64,000 nucleotides of DNA from Sphingobacterium sp. JB170 (GTDB lineage Bacteria; Bacteroidota; Bacteroidia; Sphingobacteriales; Sphingobacteriaceae). Where the stretch lies: assembly GCF_900163865.1 (NCBI RefSeq), contig NZ_FUKU01000027.1:62001-126000 (forward strand), written 5' to 3'. Shown piece by piece: positions 9,744-19,359 of this stretch; the first letter of the stretch is position 1; each line of letters begins with the position of its first letter. Made by a program: the position numbers and the translations under genes. Below the pieces are notes generated by a model that had not been told where the DNA came from, did no database searches, and saw only the letters and a list, made by a program, of their open reading frames with translations.

Positions 9744-11849
9744 CTATGATGTAGCTAGTTGAGATTTCTCTCTCTTGCCAGCGCCCTCCAAATAAAACGC
9801 AGTTGCCTGTAACAAATAAGTGTCAGCAAACTCTTTCGAGGGTTCATATTTATTAATTTGTAATACACGTTCTGCAAATGTAGCAGGAAAATCAAAAATA
9901 CCTGTTTTTACGTATTTTTCATCAAATTCGTTCATTACTGCAATTTGCGTGCTTGCGTTAACGCCTTTATCTAGCAATAAAGCTTTTGCTGTAGATATAA
10001 ACGAACTGTAAGCGTGGTATATTGCATCTGCGTATAAACCTTTTTCTACCGCTAGTTTTGCAAACTCAAGCTTTTCTTCTGACTCGAACAACAAGGTGGA
10101 AACGAGATCTATCACAACCCCAGCACATTCGCCGACACCAATCGCCGTATTATAAACGTCATTGCGACCCCAATCAACAAATTCGTCTTCGGTTAAGGTA
10201 CTCAGGTCTGCTATCGGTTTTAACAAACGATAAAAATAGTCTTTAGTCTGGCGATCATAATAATCATGAAAATTTTCTTCCTCAAACTTATTGGCTTTAA
10301 AATCATTCAAAACAGCATCAACTACTTGCGTTACCCGTTTGGTAGGTACTTTGGTAATACGATCTGAAATCCGGCCAATTCCCCCGCCTACAGTACCCCC
10401 ACCCATCATTACTTGAGCTGCAGGTAGCACACGTCCGCTCGCTTTCATTGAGCTGCCGTGGAAACCGATTTGTGCCAAACTATGTTGACCACAGGAATTC
10501 ATACAACCGGATATTTTGATCTTCAATTCCTGTTCGTGAATCAGTTCGTTATGGAATGTTGTAACATGATGCTCTAGTACACGCGCCATTTCAGTCGAAT
10601 TAGAGATCCCAAGATTACAGGTATCTGTCCCTGGACAAGTCGTAACGTCGGCCGTACTATTGTAGCCCGTCGCGGCATATCCTAATTGGTGTAGAACGTT
10701 GTAAATATGTGGCAAAGACGCCTCTCTTGCAAATTTTAATAACAGATTTTGATCTTGCGTGATTCGCATGTCGTCAGCAATGTGCTCCCGAAGCGATTCC
10801 ACAAGTATCCTTGCATTATCTGTGGAGATATCCCCGGTAGATACACGTAAAAAAACGCCGTAAAAACCTTTTTGTTTTTGTTCAAATACGTTTGTTGTAC
10901 GCCAAATTTCATACGCTAAAGGGTCCACCGGAGTAACGTTTCCTATAAATTCTTTAGGCGGTTCAGGAATCGAAATACGCGATCTATCAAACTCATAACG
11001 TTTGCTTTTTGTAGCAAGACGCTCTTCATCGACCAGGCGCAAAACCTCATCAATACCGAGCTTTTGTACAACGTACTTAAACCTAGCTTTGTTCCTATTA
11101 TTACGCTCTCCATAGCGATCAAAGACACGGATTGTGGCTTCAATTAATGGAATGACTTCGTCCTCAGGAAGAAAGTCATATATTTTATTTGCTAAAATTG
11201 GCTGAGCTCCTAGCCCACCACCATACATTACGGTAAACCCTCTTTTCTCTTCTCCATCGATTTCTTTGACTTTAGCTACAAATCCGAAATCCTGCAAGTA
11301 CGAGAAAGCAGTGTCCTTATCACTGGAGGAGAACCCAATTTTAAATTTCCGGCCCATCTCTGCACAAATCGGGTTACGGACTAGATATTCAAATGTTAAT
11401 TGTGCGTATGGGGAAATATCAAATGCTTCATCAGGGTCGATACCCGACTGTGGCGATCCTGTTACGTTACGCACTGTATTTCCACAGGCTTCTCGGATCG
11501 TCATATCGTCCTTGGCTAATTCTTCCCATAGTTCTGGCGTACGATCAAGGCTTACATAGTGAATTTGTATATCTTGGCGCGTAGTCAAGTGTAAATTACG
11601 ACTGGCATACTCATCAGAAATATCAGCAACCTTAAGTATTTGCTTAAAGGTAATTTTGCCATAGGGTAACTTAATTCGCACCATTTGCACTCCAGGTTGC
11701 CGCTGACCATAAATACCGCGTGCAAGGCGCAATGATTTAAACCTATCTTCTACGATATTTCCATTTCTATAAGCACGGATCTTTTTCTCTAACTCAATGA
11801 TCTCTTTTGCTACAACCGGATTCTCTATTTCTGTACGAAAGCTCTGCAT
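9744..11849 (-). CDS. siroheme/4Fe-4S sulfite (nitrite) reductase with C-terminal HEPN domain
   Basis: The protein (701 residues from the ATG at 11849) has two ferredoxin-type nitrite/sulfite reductase repeats followed by an extra C-terminal helical region. The cluster ligands are in TCPGTDTCNLGIS and KISGCMNSCGQHS, the C-X5-C and C-X3-C pattern. From about residue 575 the helical tail ending near KTGIFDFPATFAERV fits a HEPN domain. I prefer 11849 over the ATG at 11912 because GAGAGAAG lies just before it and a -7 box at 11924-11931 would give an almost leaderless transcript for the longer form. As first gene of the sulfate operon, it most likely reduces sulfite to sulfide. Confidence 0.9.
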   Translation of the reverse strand: MQSFRTEIENPVVAKEIIELEKKIRAYRNGNIVEDRFKSLRLARGIYGQRQPGVQMVRIKLPYGKITFKQILKVADISDEYASRNLHLTTRQDIQIHYVSLDRTPELWEELAKDDMTIREACGNTVRNVTGSPQSGIDPDEAFDISPYAQLTFEYLVRNPICAEMGRKFKIGFSSSDKDTAFSYLQDFGFVAKVKEIDGEEKRGFTVMYGGGLGAQPILANKIYDFLPEDEVIPLIEATIRVFDRYGERNNRNKARFKYVVQKLGIDEVLRLVDEERLATKSKRYEFDRSRISIPEPPKEFIGNVTPVDPLAYEIWRTTNVFEQKQKGFYGVFLRVSTGDISTDNARILVESLREHIADDMRITQDQNLLLKFAREASLPHIYNVLHQLGYAATGYNSTADVTTCPGTDTCNLGISNSTEMARVLEHHVTTFHNELIHEQELKIKISGCMNSCGQHSLAQIGFHGSSMKASGRVLPAAQVMMGGGTVGGGIGRISDRITKVPTKRVTQVVDAVLNDFKANKFEEENFHDYYDRQTKDYFYRLLKPIADLSTLTEDEFVDWGRNDVYNTAIGVGECAGVVIDLVSTLLFESEEKLEFAKLAVEKGLYADAIYHAYSSFISTAKALLLDKGVNASTQIAVMNEFDEKYVKTGIFDFPATFAERVLQINKYEPSKEFADTYLLQATAFYLEGAGKREKSQLATS

Positions 11850-11923
11850 ATTAACTTCTCTCTCAATTAACACTTTACCATTTATCAGCTCAAAAAACTG
11901 ACTTCTTTTCAATAACTTACCAA

Positions 11924-11931
11924 CAAAGTTA
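11924..11931 (-). promoter_or_regulatory. -7 promoter box of the sulfate assimilation operon
   Basis: The minus strand reads TAACTTTG, an exact match to the Bacteroidota TAnnTTTG element. It predicts a start near 11917 and a leader of roughly 68 nt before the ATG at 11849. A clear -33 TTTG was not found. Confidence 0.5.
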
Positions 11932-12232
11932 TAAAATATTTATCTACTTACCATATAAAATCCACCAATTTACTATATATTTTTTTGTAAAATAGGAAGC
12001 ACAACGCCCCTACCGGAAATAATGAAGATATCTTCATATATCTATTTTAATCGTGCATATAATCGTCGCCACGATGTTGCTGAAAAATTCACGACCGTTT
12101 TCTAACTTCATAAAAGATATGTTTTCGCATTTCCCTGACGCTGCGGCTATCAAATGGAATTATGCTTAAGCCAAATTCGACGGTCAGTGGGGGAAGTAAT
12201 AAGCACGGAATGCTCCTCCGGATCGGAAACTT
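11932..12232. other. intergenic region upstream of the sulfate operon
   Basis: About 300 bp between the operon promoter and the MFS gene stop. No RNA gene, riboswitch-like fold or repeat was recognised; it may contain an operator for the sulfur operon. Confidence 0.3.
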
Positions 12233-13477
12233 TTAAAAGTTACGTACTTTAACAAGTTTTGATTTAGCAATAAGGCTCACTTTGTAGATCATGAAAATAG
12301 TGAATATGCTTATAACAACAACGATATAACCCAATATCGTATAATGCTCTAGCGGACTTTCGTTTGTTTCTTGAACGATAATCAGCCCAGCGATCGACGC
12401 TGCGATCCCACCTGCCAGTTGTTGTAGCGAAGAACTAACACTCATAAACGCTCCACGATCTTCCATTTCAGGTACTGCCGTAACCAGTGCCGATGAAGGC
12501 GTCATCCTACTTAGTATCCCCGTCATCAGCAGAATGTTCAATACAACCACCATCATAAATGGTGTCGGACCTAAACTTGTATATATAAGAACCATTACTA
12601 TCATCCACACCGTAGCGATCGTGAAAATTTTAAACTTATCGAATTGATCACTTAAGCGACCTACTAAAGGCATTATAATCAATGAGCAAACACCCGAAAG
12701 CATGAATAACACGGGAAGCTGTTCGTGCGTTACATGTAGGTTATTTACGGCAAAAACACTACTAAACGGCATCATCATAAATCCCCCGATAGACAGCAGT
12801 GCGGTTGCCAAGAACCCAACTCGATGTTCTTTTTTCGAAAATGTATTCCAAAGATGTCGGGCCGCGGACCGTTCTTTCTGCACCCCTAAATGAGCAGTGA
12901 TCGGCTGTAGTTTTACCGTAATAAGTATTGCTATAATTAAAGCAACCGCGGCAATCCATAAAAAAGCACTCTGCCACCCCCACGCATTTCCGATATACAA
13001 ACCAATTGGAATCCCTAAAACCTGACTCGCACCAAAGCCCATTTGCACAAATCCCATAACGCGGCCCCGCTGGTCTAGACGAAAGACATCGGTAATAATA
13101 GCCATTGAAATCGACCCTATTACCCCCCCAAATAATCCCGTCACAATTCTCGCAGCAACCAGAAGATGGTAATTCGTTGCAAACCCACAAAGGAAAGTGC
13201 CGATGATAAAGCCGGAGTAAAAAAAGAGTAATAATTTTTTCCGATCGAACCGATCAGCAAATCCAGCGGTTAACAACCCGGATAATCCAGCACTGAAAGC
13301 ATATGCTGAAACCGCTATCCCAAACTGAGAAGGTTTGAGGTTAATCGACTTCATCAATAGATCACCCATCGGTGCCATAATCATAAAGTCTAATACAACA
13401 GTAAACTGGGTAATAGCCAATATAAAAATGACGAGTTTCTGATAACCAGTTAATGAGACAACTTCCTTTTTTGACAT
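12233..13477 (-). CDS. MFS efflux transporter (DHA1/AraJ-like)
   Basis: A 414-residue integral membrane protein with about 12 hydrophobic segments. The N-terminal LVIFILAITQFTVVLDFMIM segment, the loop motif GFADRFDRKKLLLF between helices 2 and 3, and GRVMGFVQMGFGASQVLGIPIG in the central region are typical of drug-proton antiporters. A large cytoplasmic loop near residue 200 separates the two six-helix halves. The substrate cannot be inferred: it stands alone with no regulator beside it. Confidence 0.88.
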   Translation of the reverse strand: MSKKEVVSLTGYQKLVIFILAITQFTVVLDFMIMAPMGDLLMKSINLKPSQFGIAVSAYAFSAGLSGLLTAGFADRFDRKKLLLFFYSGFIIGTFLCGFATNYHLLVAARIVTGLFGGVIGSISMAIITDVFRLDQRGRVMGFVQMGFGASQVLGIPIGLYIGNAWGWQSAFLWIAAVALIIAILITVKLQPITAHLGVQKERSAARHLWNTFSKKEHRVGFLATALLSIGGFMMMPFSSVFAVNNLHVTHEQLPVLFMLSGVCSLIIMPLVGRLSDQFDKFKIFTIATVWMIVMVLIYTSLGPTPFMMVVVLNILLMTGILSRMTPSSALVTAVPEMEDRGAFMSVSSSLQQLAGGIAASIAGLIIVQETNESPLEHYTILGYIVVVISIFTIFMIYKVSLIAKSKLVKVRNF

Positions 13478-14053
13478 CTGATCGATCTAGGATTACTACG
13501 AATTATTCAGTTATACGACACGTACTTAAGTCCATTGTTAATTAATAACATTTCTTAAGCGTTCTACTGCAGAACACCAATTGAAAATATTACGATCCTA
13601 GCTCGAATCGTGGTATTTCCGCGGCAATTTAAATAAATAATGTGGATGGTGCTACAGTATTAAATAATTTTAAAAAATATCATTGGAACAACGTTAGCAT
13701 TCACCGTACTCTACAAGACATCATTTAATTGAAAAAGGAGACCACGAGTGTCTCATTAAAATCGGAACGCTTTAAAAATTAAATAAATTGTGCCCATTAA
13801 AATCCGTTCGCTCTTTGTCATATTGAAATTTAGTTTTACTAAAGAGCTCAAGTATGTTCGTTTTATTGGTTAGGGAGATGCTTAATTGATACTGCCGATT
13901 TTATTTGCAAGTCCACCCTTAAGTTGCTGTCTGTTCCCGTAGAAACAGAAGTTGTCGCTGGTCTAGTTCCGACTTTTTTTTGAGCGCTTACTTTTTGCTA
14001 TTCTCAAACATTTTAGCTTGGCGTAACCAGCGTTGTTAGGGTTATTCATTATT
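13478..14053. other. 576 bp intergenic region without a recognised gene
   Basis: Low-complexity AT-rich sequence with stops in all frames at short intervals. Around 13900-14000 the minus strand shows broken peptide-like stretches, but no family was recognised. It may be a decayed gene. Confidence 0.3.
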
Positions 14054-14767
14054 TTACTTGTGTTCTATTACAGATGCTTTCTTTTCGTTGAAATTAATCT
14101 CTACAAGTTCGTCTTCTGAGGTAAACACTTTATGATAAGCTTCCAATGTTTTTGCCCTTACGGCAAAGGTCTCTTTATCAAAATTAGTGCTGTTGAGCTG
14201 TTCCTTCGGTTTAGCGACATCGCTTATTTCTACGCTTTTAGCAATATGATAGGTACTATCAGCAACCTTTACCACCTTAAACCAACCAAACCCTCTTTCT
14301 TTACTATCCGCAAAATTTCCTTTTTCTTTATACACATAATACCTTCCAAAATAAATATCGCCTTCGTTTACCGATGCCGATTTAGCCAATCGCTCTTCGT
14401 AAGCTTTCTTTTGAGACGGTAGTGTAATGGTTTCATATACAGCATAGCCGATTAATGAAAATGAAAACAACAACATTATCCACCCAAAAATGGTTATTTT
14501 GAACCATCCTTCCTGCGGAGGCAATTTTTCCAGTTCTTGTAGTGCAAATGTCTTCATTTCATTCGTCCACTTACCCCTTGCAATATGGCCACCCGTAGGC
14601 GTTTGATAATATTTAAGGAATACTTTTTTCGGTCGATATCTATGAAAAGCTGTTCGATTTTCCCGTTGAAAGAAGGCAAGTATCATTGCGTTACCTTGAT
14701 TTTTCGGATTTTTTAAATGTGTTGCCTCCACTTTTTTTACAATAGAATCGGTTATCCTAATCCACAT
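14054..14767 (-). CDS. hypothetical single-pass membrane protein (237 aa)
   Basis: The N-terminal 115 residues are basic and soluble (RENRTAFHRYRPKKVFLKYY). One membrane helix follows near residues 118-138 (FGWIMLLFSFSLIGYAVY), then a charged C-terminal domain of about 100 residues. The C-terminal part contains GDIYFGRYYVYKEKGNF, suggesting a small beta-rich fold. No signal peptide or catalytic motif is visible. It is the last gene of a run of minus-strand unknowns (14054-18638) and begins 22 bp after the stop of the next gene, so the two are probably co-transcribed. The function is not recognised. Confidence 0.6.
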   Translation of the reverse strand: MWIRITDSIVKKVEATHLKNPKNQGNAMILAFFQRENRTAFHRYRPKKVFLKYYQTPTGGHIARGKWTNEMKTFALQELEKLPPQEGWFKITIFGWIMLLFSFSLIGYAVYETITLPSQKKAYEERLAKSASVNEGDIYFGRYYVYKEKGNFADSKERGFGWFKVVKVADSTYHIAKSVEISDVAKPKEQLNSTNFDKETFAVRAKTLEAYHKVFTSEDELVEINFNEKKASVIEHK

Positions 14768-14788
14768 AGTCTGTTGTTTTTAAAATTA

Positions 14789-15277
14789 TTAAATTTTTTG
14801 TTTTCTTATATATGCGCAATAAGAGTTCCACGCCGCATCATATTCGTCCTCCAGAAAGTATTCCAATCGAATTTTGGTAATGGTCTGGTTATTAAAGCTA
14901 AATGAAAGCTGGCCGTCGCTAACAATCATCGACATGCTTTGGTCACTTTGGTTAGCCATCCACTGAACAAATTCTCCTTCGTTTTCAAAAGTGATTAAAA
15001 CAGGATGTGGGCCCATTCCGTCATTTACCTCGCCAAGACAAAACCTCCCATCAAAAAAATACAGTCCGATGCCGCAATAATCCCGGTGAGCATGATAGAG
15101 TCCGCCTGTGCCCAGATAGTAGTCCTCTTCTCTTAATCTTGTTGGACTTTCTCTTAATTTCTTAGCAACTGCACCAGCAAGTGCTTCTCCATAGATTTCC
15201 CGATTTAAACCTTGGAAAATTTCAAGGTCTCTCGCGCTAAGTGCTGAGGGGGATATGTTAGAAATATACGTTTTCAT
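14789..15277 (-). CDS. hypothetical protein (162 aa)
   Basis: This soluble 162-residue protein begins MKTYISNISPSALSARDLE and has a glycine/aromatic-rich centre (YYLGTGGLYHAHRDYCGIG) followed by an acidic C-terminus ending YCAYIRKQKI. Its composition, mixed alpha/beta with a small acidic tail, recalls immunity proteins of toxin loci. No toxin gene is nearby and I do not recognise the family, so that is only a thought. It lies 22 bp upstream of the membrane protein gene at 14054. Confidence 0.55.
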   Translation of the reverse strand: MKTYISNISPSALSARDLEIFQGLNREIYGEALAGAVAKKLRESPTRLREEDYYLGTGGLYHAHRDYCGIGLYFFDGRFCLGEVNDGMGPHPVLITFENEGEFVQWMANQSDQSMSMIVSDGQLSFSFNNQTITKIRLEYFLEDEYDAAWNSYCAYIRKQKI

Positions 15278-15550
15278 TTAATTAGCTTGATTTTTCACGT
15301 TTTCCAAGGTACCAGCCCTGTGTTTCTATCTCTAGGAAGGACAAGTACGTCCATGCATTTATTCTCTTTTGCATCTCTAAATCTTGGATTGAAACATTTT
15401 CCAAATTATTCAGCCAGAATTTGTTTGAGATATCCACTCACCTATCATCCCAGCAATCATAATGTGTTGTCGTTCGAATACATTTAGCTGGAAATGGAAA
15501 GTATTAAATGAGGAAAGATCAGTTTGTTCTAGCTTCTGATTTTGCAATTG

Positions 15551-15877
15551 CTATTGATCATCTGGCTTCAGCAATTCGTTTAGCCCGGCAATTACCTCCG
15601 CTTCCAGCGCCTTTATTCTACGCGATCTAGCCAGCACATAGATGCCTAGCGGGAGAAATAAAAACAGCAGTATAACCACCATATCCCGACCATTGGTCAT
15701 CGTGATCATACCTCGTTCGGGTTTTATTTTTAATCCGATAGATCCTGTGAGTGTAAATCCACTGGTGCGTACCTGAATAGCGCCGAAGTTTGCAGTTATT
15801 TTACGGTCCGGTAATTTCTCGCGCAGTCCTTCGATCAGTTGCCCTTTTGAAAATGGCTTAAAACGTAATACTTTCAT
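15551..15877 (-). CDS. hypothetical small membrane protein (108 aa)
   Basis: I start at the ATG at 15877 (MKVLRFKPFSKGQL); the upstream in-frame start at 15913 adds a non-conserved-looking tail. The first 65 residues are soluble and basic, then a hydrophobic helix (VVILLFLFLPLGIYVLA) leads to a charged C-terminal helix ending NELLKPDDQ. No family recognised. It belongs to the same minus-strand run of small envelope proteins. Confidence 0.55.
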   Translation of the reverse strand: MKVLRFKPFSKGQLIEGLREKLPDRKITANFGAIQVRTSGFTLTGSIGLKIKPERGMITMTNGRDMVVILLFLFLPLGIYVLARSRRIKALEAEVIAGLNELLKPDDQ

Positions 15878-16025
15878 ATGTTTGTTATTTATGTTATAAA
15901 ATATCTCGGTCAAAAGTAATCACCGTTACTCTGTGAATAAGACCGCTCGTAATAACCCTAGATATAAAGAGACTCTTGCAAAGAGAATGCTGTCAATACA
16001 GTATTTTCTTTCATCTTGATCATTA

Positions 16026-16910
16026 TTAAGGCAATACAATATCTTGGAATTGAAACGGAAGCTCCTTTACGGCATCCTTAGTTTCAATAAGAATTTCGAT
16101 ATAACAATCTTTTGTTGGTTGCTCGGTAAGGTAGAATTGATACAAGTTATCGACAGAAGAATATCCGGTATCGATTTTCTCCCGGTTTCCGTTGTAAATA
16201 GCTATTCGGTAAAACGCCTCGCTTAAGGGTCTGTTTAGTCGAAAAGTAAGTGTCTTGTGCCTGGACCCTCGGTTGCTCATTCCCATTATACCAGTAAGTA
16301 ATTGGCGGGCCTGTTTTACTTCCTCTTGTTCCTCCCCGCCTATAGGGCCTTCTTTTTTACGTTTTTTTACTTCTATATCAATCATTTTTTGAACCTCTTC
16401 CTGCATATTGAGAAGCTTATCGGTATCCATCAATTGTAGCGCAATTTCAGGATAGGTACGCGCTAGCAGGTTTTCGCCTTTTCGTTGTAAGAAATCACGG
16501 ATAACAACTTTCCCATTATTGGCTTCGGTCGGTCTAAAGTAGAGCAGACTGCCCTGAAATTGTTCGATCTTAGTAGCGTGGCGGGTGGGTGCTTCAAGGG
16601 TAAACTCCATTTTTTTATCGTTGTGATACCTATCGTTTTTGTAAAAGCTATCTTTAATTTCTTCGAGCGATTTTCCGGTTTCATCGACTACTGTAAGCTT
16701 GCCGAGCTTTACAAAATGGTAATTATCGAGCATAACACCGTTCACTGCAGTAGTAAATGTAATTTTACTAATGGAATCGGAGGTACTGCGCTGGGTTTGT
16801 CCGTTGAGTCTTTCTTCTTTAATATCCTGCATAAACAAGTGAAGCTCTTGCGAAAACAGAGTTATCGAGGAAATACAAAAAACGAGGATTAAAATTAGTT
16901 TCGGTTTCAT
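16026..16910 (-). CDS. secreted protein of unknown function, paralogue of the next gene
   Basis: The start at 16910 (MKPKLILILVFCISS) gives a good signal peptide cleaved near LFSQ. The mature protein of about 270 residues ends KELPFQFQDIVLP. That tail, plus an N-terminal segment with TAVNGVMLDNYH, matches the neighbouring gene at 16993-17838 (ending QEIPFQFVDVTLP, with TELTGVKVDQSH). The pair is therefore a diverged tandem duplication. The proteins have conserved charged and aromatic positions but no recognised catalytic motif, and are probably periplasmic. Confidence 0.7.
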   Translation of the reverse strand: MKPKLILILVFCISSITLFSQELHLFMQDIKEERLNGQTQRSTSDSISKITFTTAVNGVMLDNYHFVKLGKLTVVDETGKSLEEIKDSFYKNDRYHNDKKMEFTLEAPTRHATKIEQFQGSLLYFRPTEANNGKVVIRDFLQRKGENLLARTYPEIALQLMDTDKLLNMQEEVQKMIDIEVKKRKKEGPIGGEEQEEVKQARQLLTGIMGMSNRGSRHKTLTFRLNRPLSEAFYRIAIYNGNREKIDTGYSSVDNLYQFYLTEQPTKDCYIEILIETKDAVKELPFQFQDIVLP

Positions 16911-16992
16911 TGCTCTATTGGTTTGGCGGAATGTCCATGACACTTATTGACGCTGCATCCACGATTATCTGCTAAATGTGCGTTCTATTTTC

Positions 16993-17838
16993 TTATGGTA
17001 AGGTAACATCAACAAATTGAAATGGGATCTCTTGGATAGCATCGTTGGTTTTCACAATAATATGCATCCTCATTTCCGGCGTAAGGCTTTCATCTATAGG
17101 AATGCTATAGGAGTCGCCATACGCCGACGCCCCGTTAGTGAGTTTCTTTCCGTCTTTAAATATCTCCACTTCAACAACAGCATCATTTGGGTCGTCCTTG
17201 TAGAAGTGTAATCGTTTCGAAGCATCACCTCCCCAGTAGCTGTAATCGCTTATTACTTTGTCCAGATAGACTTTAGCGTCCTCAACATCATTCCCCACAC
17301 CTGCCTTTTTATGGATCTCTTTTATTTTTTTAAGATATCCCGTTTCATCGTTCGCCTGCAGGGTACCTAAGCCCTGTAAATCAATTAGTACCAATTTACA
17401 GCCGCTTATTCCCTTCAGCAGATTTTCATGATAATGCTGCTGTAAATTGCTAAAGTTCAGCTCTGATTTAAGCGCCTCTGAGACGGTAAAATATTCTATC
17501 ACGCCTTGTACCGAGATGCTTACTGCATTTCTTGCGGGCGGTTTGATGCCAATTACTACTTCATTCTGCTTTGTGAAATAATCGGTCGGATACGGATACC
17601 CCGCAATCATCTCTAACGGATTATCCAAATTATCTACCGCCCGGATTTCTTTTATGCTAATCTGATGGCTTTGATCGACTTTAACTCCCGTGAGTTCCGT
17701 GGTAAGCTCTAACTTACTTGGCCAAAAACCGATGTTTCTTTGTTCTTCGGTGCCTTTTAGCACAAGTTCTCTCTTTTGGGCGAGTAATAATTGGGAACTA
17801 AAGATGTATAAAACAGATATTAAAATGCTAATTTTCAT
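16993..17838 (-). CDS. secreted protein of unknown function, paralogue of the previous gene
   Basis: A 281-residue protein with signal peptide MKISILISVLYIFSSQLLLA followed by QKRELVL. It shares with its downstream neighbour the N-terminal layout (TELTGVKVDQSH then KEIRAVDNLDNPLEMI) and the C-terminal QEIPFQFVDVTLP. The central part differs in length and sequence. The 82 bp gap between the genes makes an operon likely. Function is unknown; no enzyme motif is visible. Confidence 0.7.
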   Translation of the reverse strand: MKISILISVLYIFSSQLLLAQKRELVLKGTEEQRNIGFWPSKLELTTELTGVKVDQSHQISIKEIRAVDNLDNPLEMIAGYPYPTDYFTKQNEVVIGIKPPARNAVSISVQGVIEYFTVSEALKSELNFSNLQQHYHENLLKGISGCKLVLIDLQGLGTLQANDETGYLKKIKEIHKKAGVGNDVEDAKVYLDKVISDYSYWGGDASKRLHFYKDDPNDAVVEVEIFKDGKKLTNGASAYGDSYSIPIDESLTPEMRMHIIVKTNDAIQEIPFQFVDVTLP

Positions 17839-18215
17839 GCGTTTATGGCTTGTTCATTAATTTAAACATGTTTGATGCAACGACCAGCGATTGAGTTTTT
17901 AAATTACACCTTCAAATGCGCATTAGATAAGTGTAAGCAACCGTCGTTTGGGCATTATTTTTGTATACTTTTCACAAAAGAGAACAGGATATAAAAAACA
18001 ACAATTTATAGACCAGATAACATTTACAAAGCCTGTTTCGTTGCTGCATTTAGTGAAAAGCCTTCCCTTTTCTTCATAAATGTCAATGAATCCTCTAGGG
18101 GAATTAATACAACACCCATATAATATCCGAAACCGACACCCTCTACCCCGAACAGCCGCCGCTGAAGCAACTAAATCTAGCGACTAAAGACATTTAGATG
18201 CGCTTTTTTTTCGAT
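17839..18215. other. 377 bp intergenic region
   Basis: Upstream region of the two secreted paralogues. No coding potential, RNA or repeat was recognised. Confidence 0.3.
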
Positions 18216-18638
18216 TTAAATTATGCCCCATTTAAACAAAAAGTATCCGGCACCGATAACCAAAATCGGCAGTCCAAATGCAAACAGTATGTTGCTTCCT
18301 AGATAAATACCCCAATAGGAAATGATGCGTACTTTTTGGTAATTATTCGGGCTGTAAACAATAGGTACTTTTTCACCAATATCGTAGGCCGGTGGATTAG
18401 AGCGTGCATTTGGCGTATAGGTCTTTTTCTCGCCCTTCACGGCATATTCTAGCAGCGGCGCGTACATAATGGATGTCCCACTGTTATTGCGAGATTCCAT
18501 AGCAATATTGTCTCTCACAGTGGCTAGCGTCCTTACACCTGTTTCTCGGAAATTTCGGGACGATAAAAAAAACTGAATTCCCAAAGCCACTAGAGCTAAC
18601 CCAATCAACACCAAAAGTCCGTGTATCACTACTCCCAT
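18216..18638 (-). CDS. DUF3592-type membrane protein
   Basis: A protein of about 140 residues with one N-terminal and one C-terminal membrane helix, separated by an extracytoplasmic domain carrying ATVRDN, PLLEYAVKGEKKTY and YDIGEKVPIVYSPNN. This arrangement, with the GxxVxVxYxP-like turn, is the DUF3592 signature. I use the ATG at 18638; a GTG lies two codons upstream. The family has no established function. Confidence 0.75.
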   Translation of the reverse strand: MGVVIHGLLVLIGLALVALGIQFFLSSRNFRETGVRTLATVRDNIAMESRNNSGTSIMYAPLLEYAVKGEKKTYTPNARSNPPAYDIGEKVPIVYSPNNYQKVRIISYWGIYLGSNILFAFGLPILVIGAGYFLFKWGII

Positions 18639-18718
18639 CTTCACTGCTTTTTACTTTTCAAAATTTTACTCGATAACGGCCTAGCCCGAATAAAAAAATC
18701 GTTTTCATCCTGATTAAA

Positions 18719-19051
18719 CTATTTATCAATAAATTCAAATTTACCCTCAAACAGTTTCCCGATAACCGGTAACGGCTTCTTTGCTTCATTTGCAGCAGCG
18801 ATGATACCTAATATCATCAGAATAAGGAAAATGATGCCAGAGTAACTAAGTATCGTAGCCAAAGACGGAATTAGCGTTAATAGGATAACAACCAAGATAT
18901 TGAAAATCAAGGAAGCTACCAGCAGCCCCAACCCTTGCTTTAGATGATACCTACTCAAATCGTTCCGTTCTTCTTTACCACCGAAATAGGCAACCAACCA
19001 AAGGATACCAATGTAACTTAAAATAGATTGTACTTTAGGAGTCATAATCAT
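18719..19051 (-). CDS. DUF4870-type (Tic20-like) membrane protein
   Basis: A 110-residue integral membrane protein with three to four helices. The N-terminal ILSYIGILWLVAYFGG segment, the conserved RYHLKQGLGLL after the first helix, and a C-terminal LPVIGKLFEGKF fit DUF4870. Family members are small membrane proteins of unknown role. It lies 81 bp upstream of the DUF3592 gene on the same strand, so the two may be co-transcribed. An alternative ATG lies two codons in, at 19045. Confidence 0.75.
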   Translation of the reverse strand: MIMTPKVQSILSYIGILWLVAYFGGKEERNDLSRYHLKQGLGLLVASLIFNILVVILLTLIPSLATILSYSGIIFLILMILGIIAAANEAKKPLPVIGKLFEGKFEFIDK

Positions 19052-19359
19052 TAAATTTTGATACTACAAAAATCGGTAGAAATCAGCGAACACCTTTTCT
19101 ATTTAGCTCAACAAACCATCTACAACAAATTATATCGTATATACAAACTATATACACAAATACTATTCGACGTATTACTAGCTAGTTACAACAATAAAAA
19201 ATAGACTGATTTAACATTGTATATTCAGGTTTCGTCTATTTTTTTTCATTATTTTGTTGGGCTTTGTAGATAGAAGCAATACAAAATCGAGATGTAAAAC
19301 AATATGAGTAAAGCACTCTTTATTTATATCCCGTGCTCACCAGCCAAAACGATAAATAG
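19052..19359. other. 308 bp divergent intergenic region
   Basis: Lies between the DUF4870 gene and the TPR regulator and must hold both promoters. Near-matches to TAnnTTTG occur but no exact box was found. No other feature recognised. Confidence 0.3.

Noticed and set aside
13900..14050. Possible small peptide or transposase remains before the 14054 gene
   Set aside because: Frames are broken every few codons and no family could be named.
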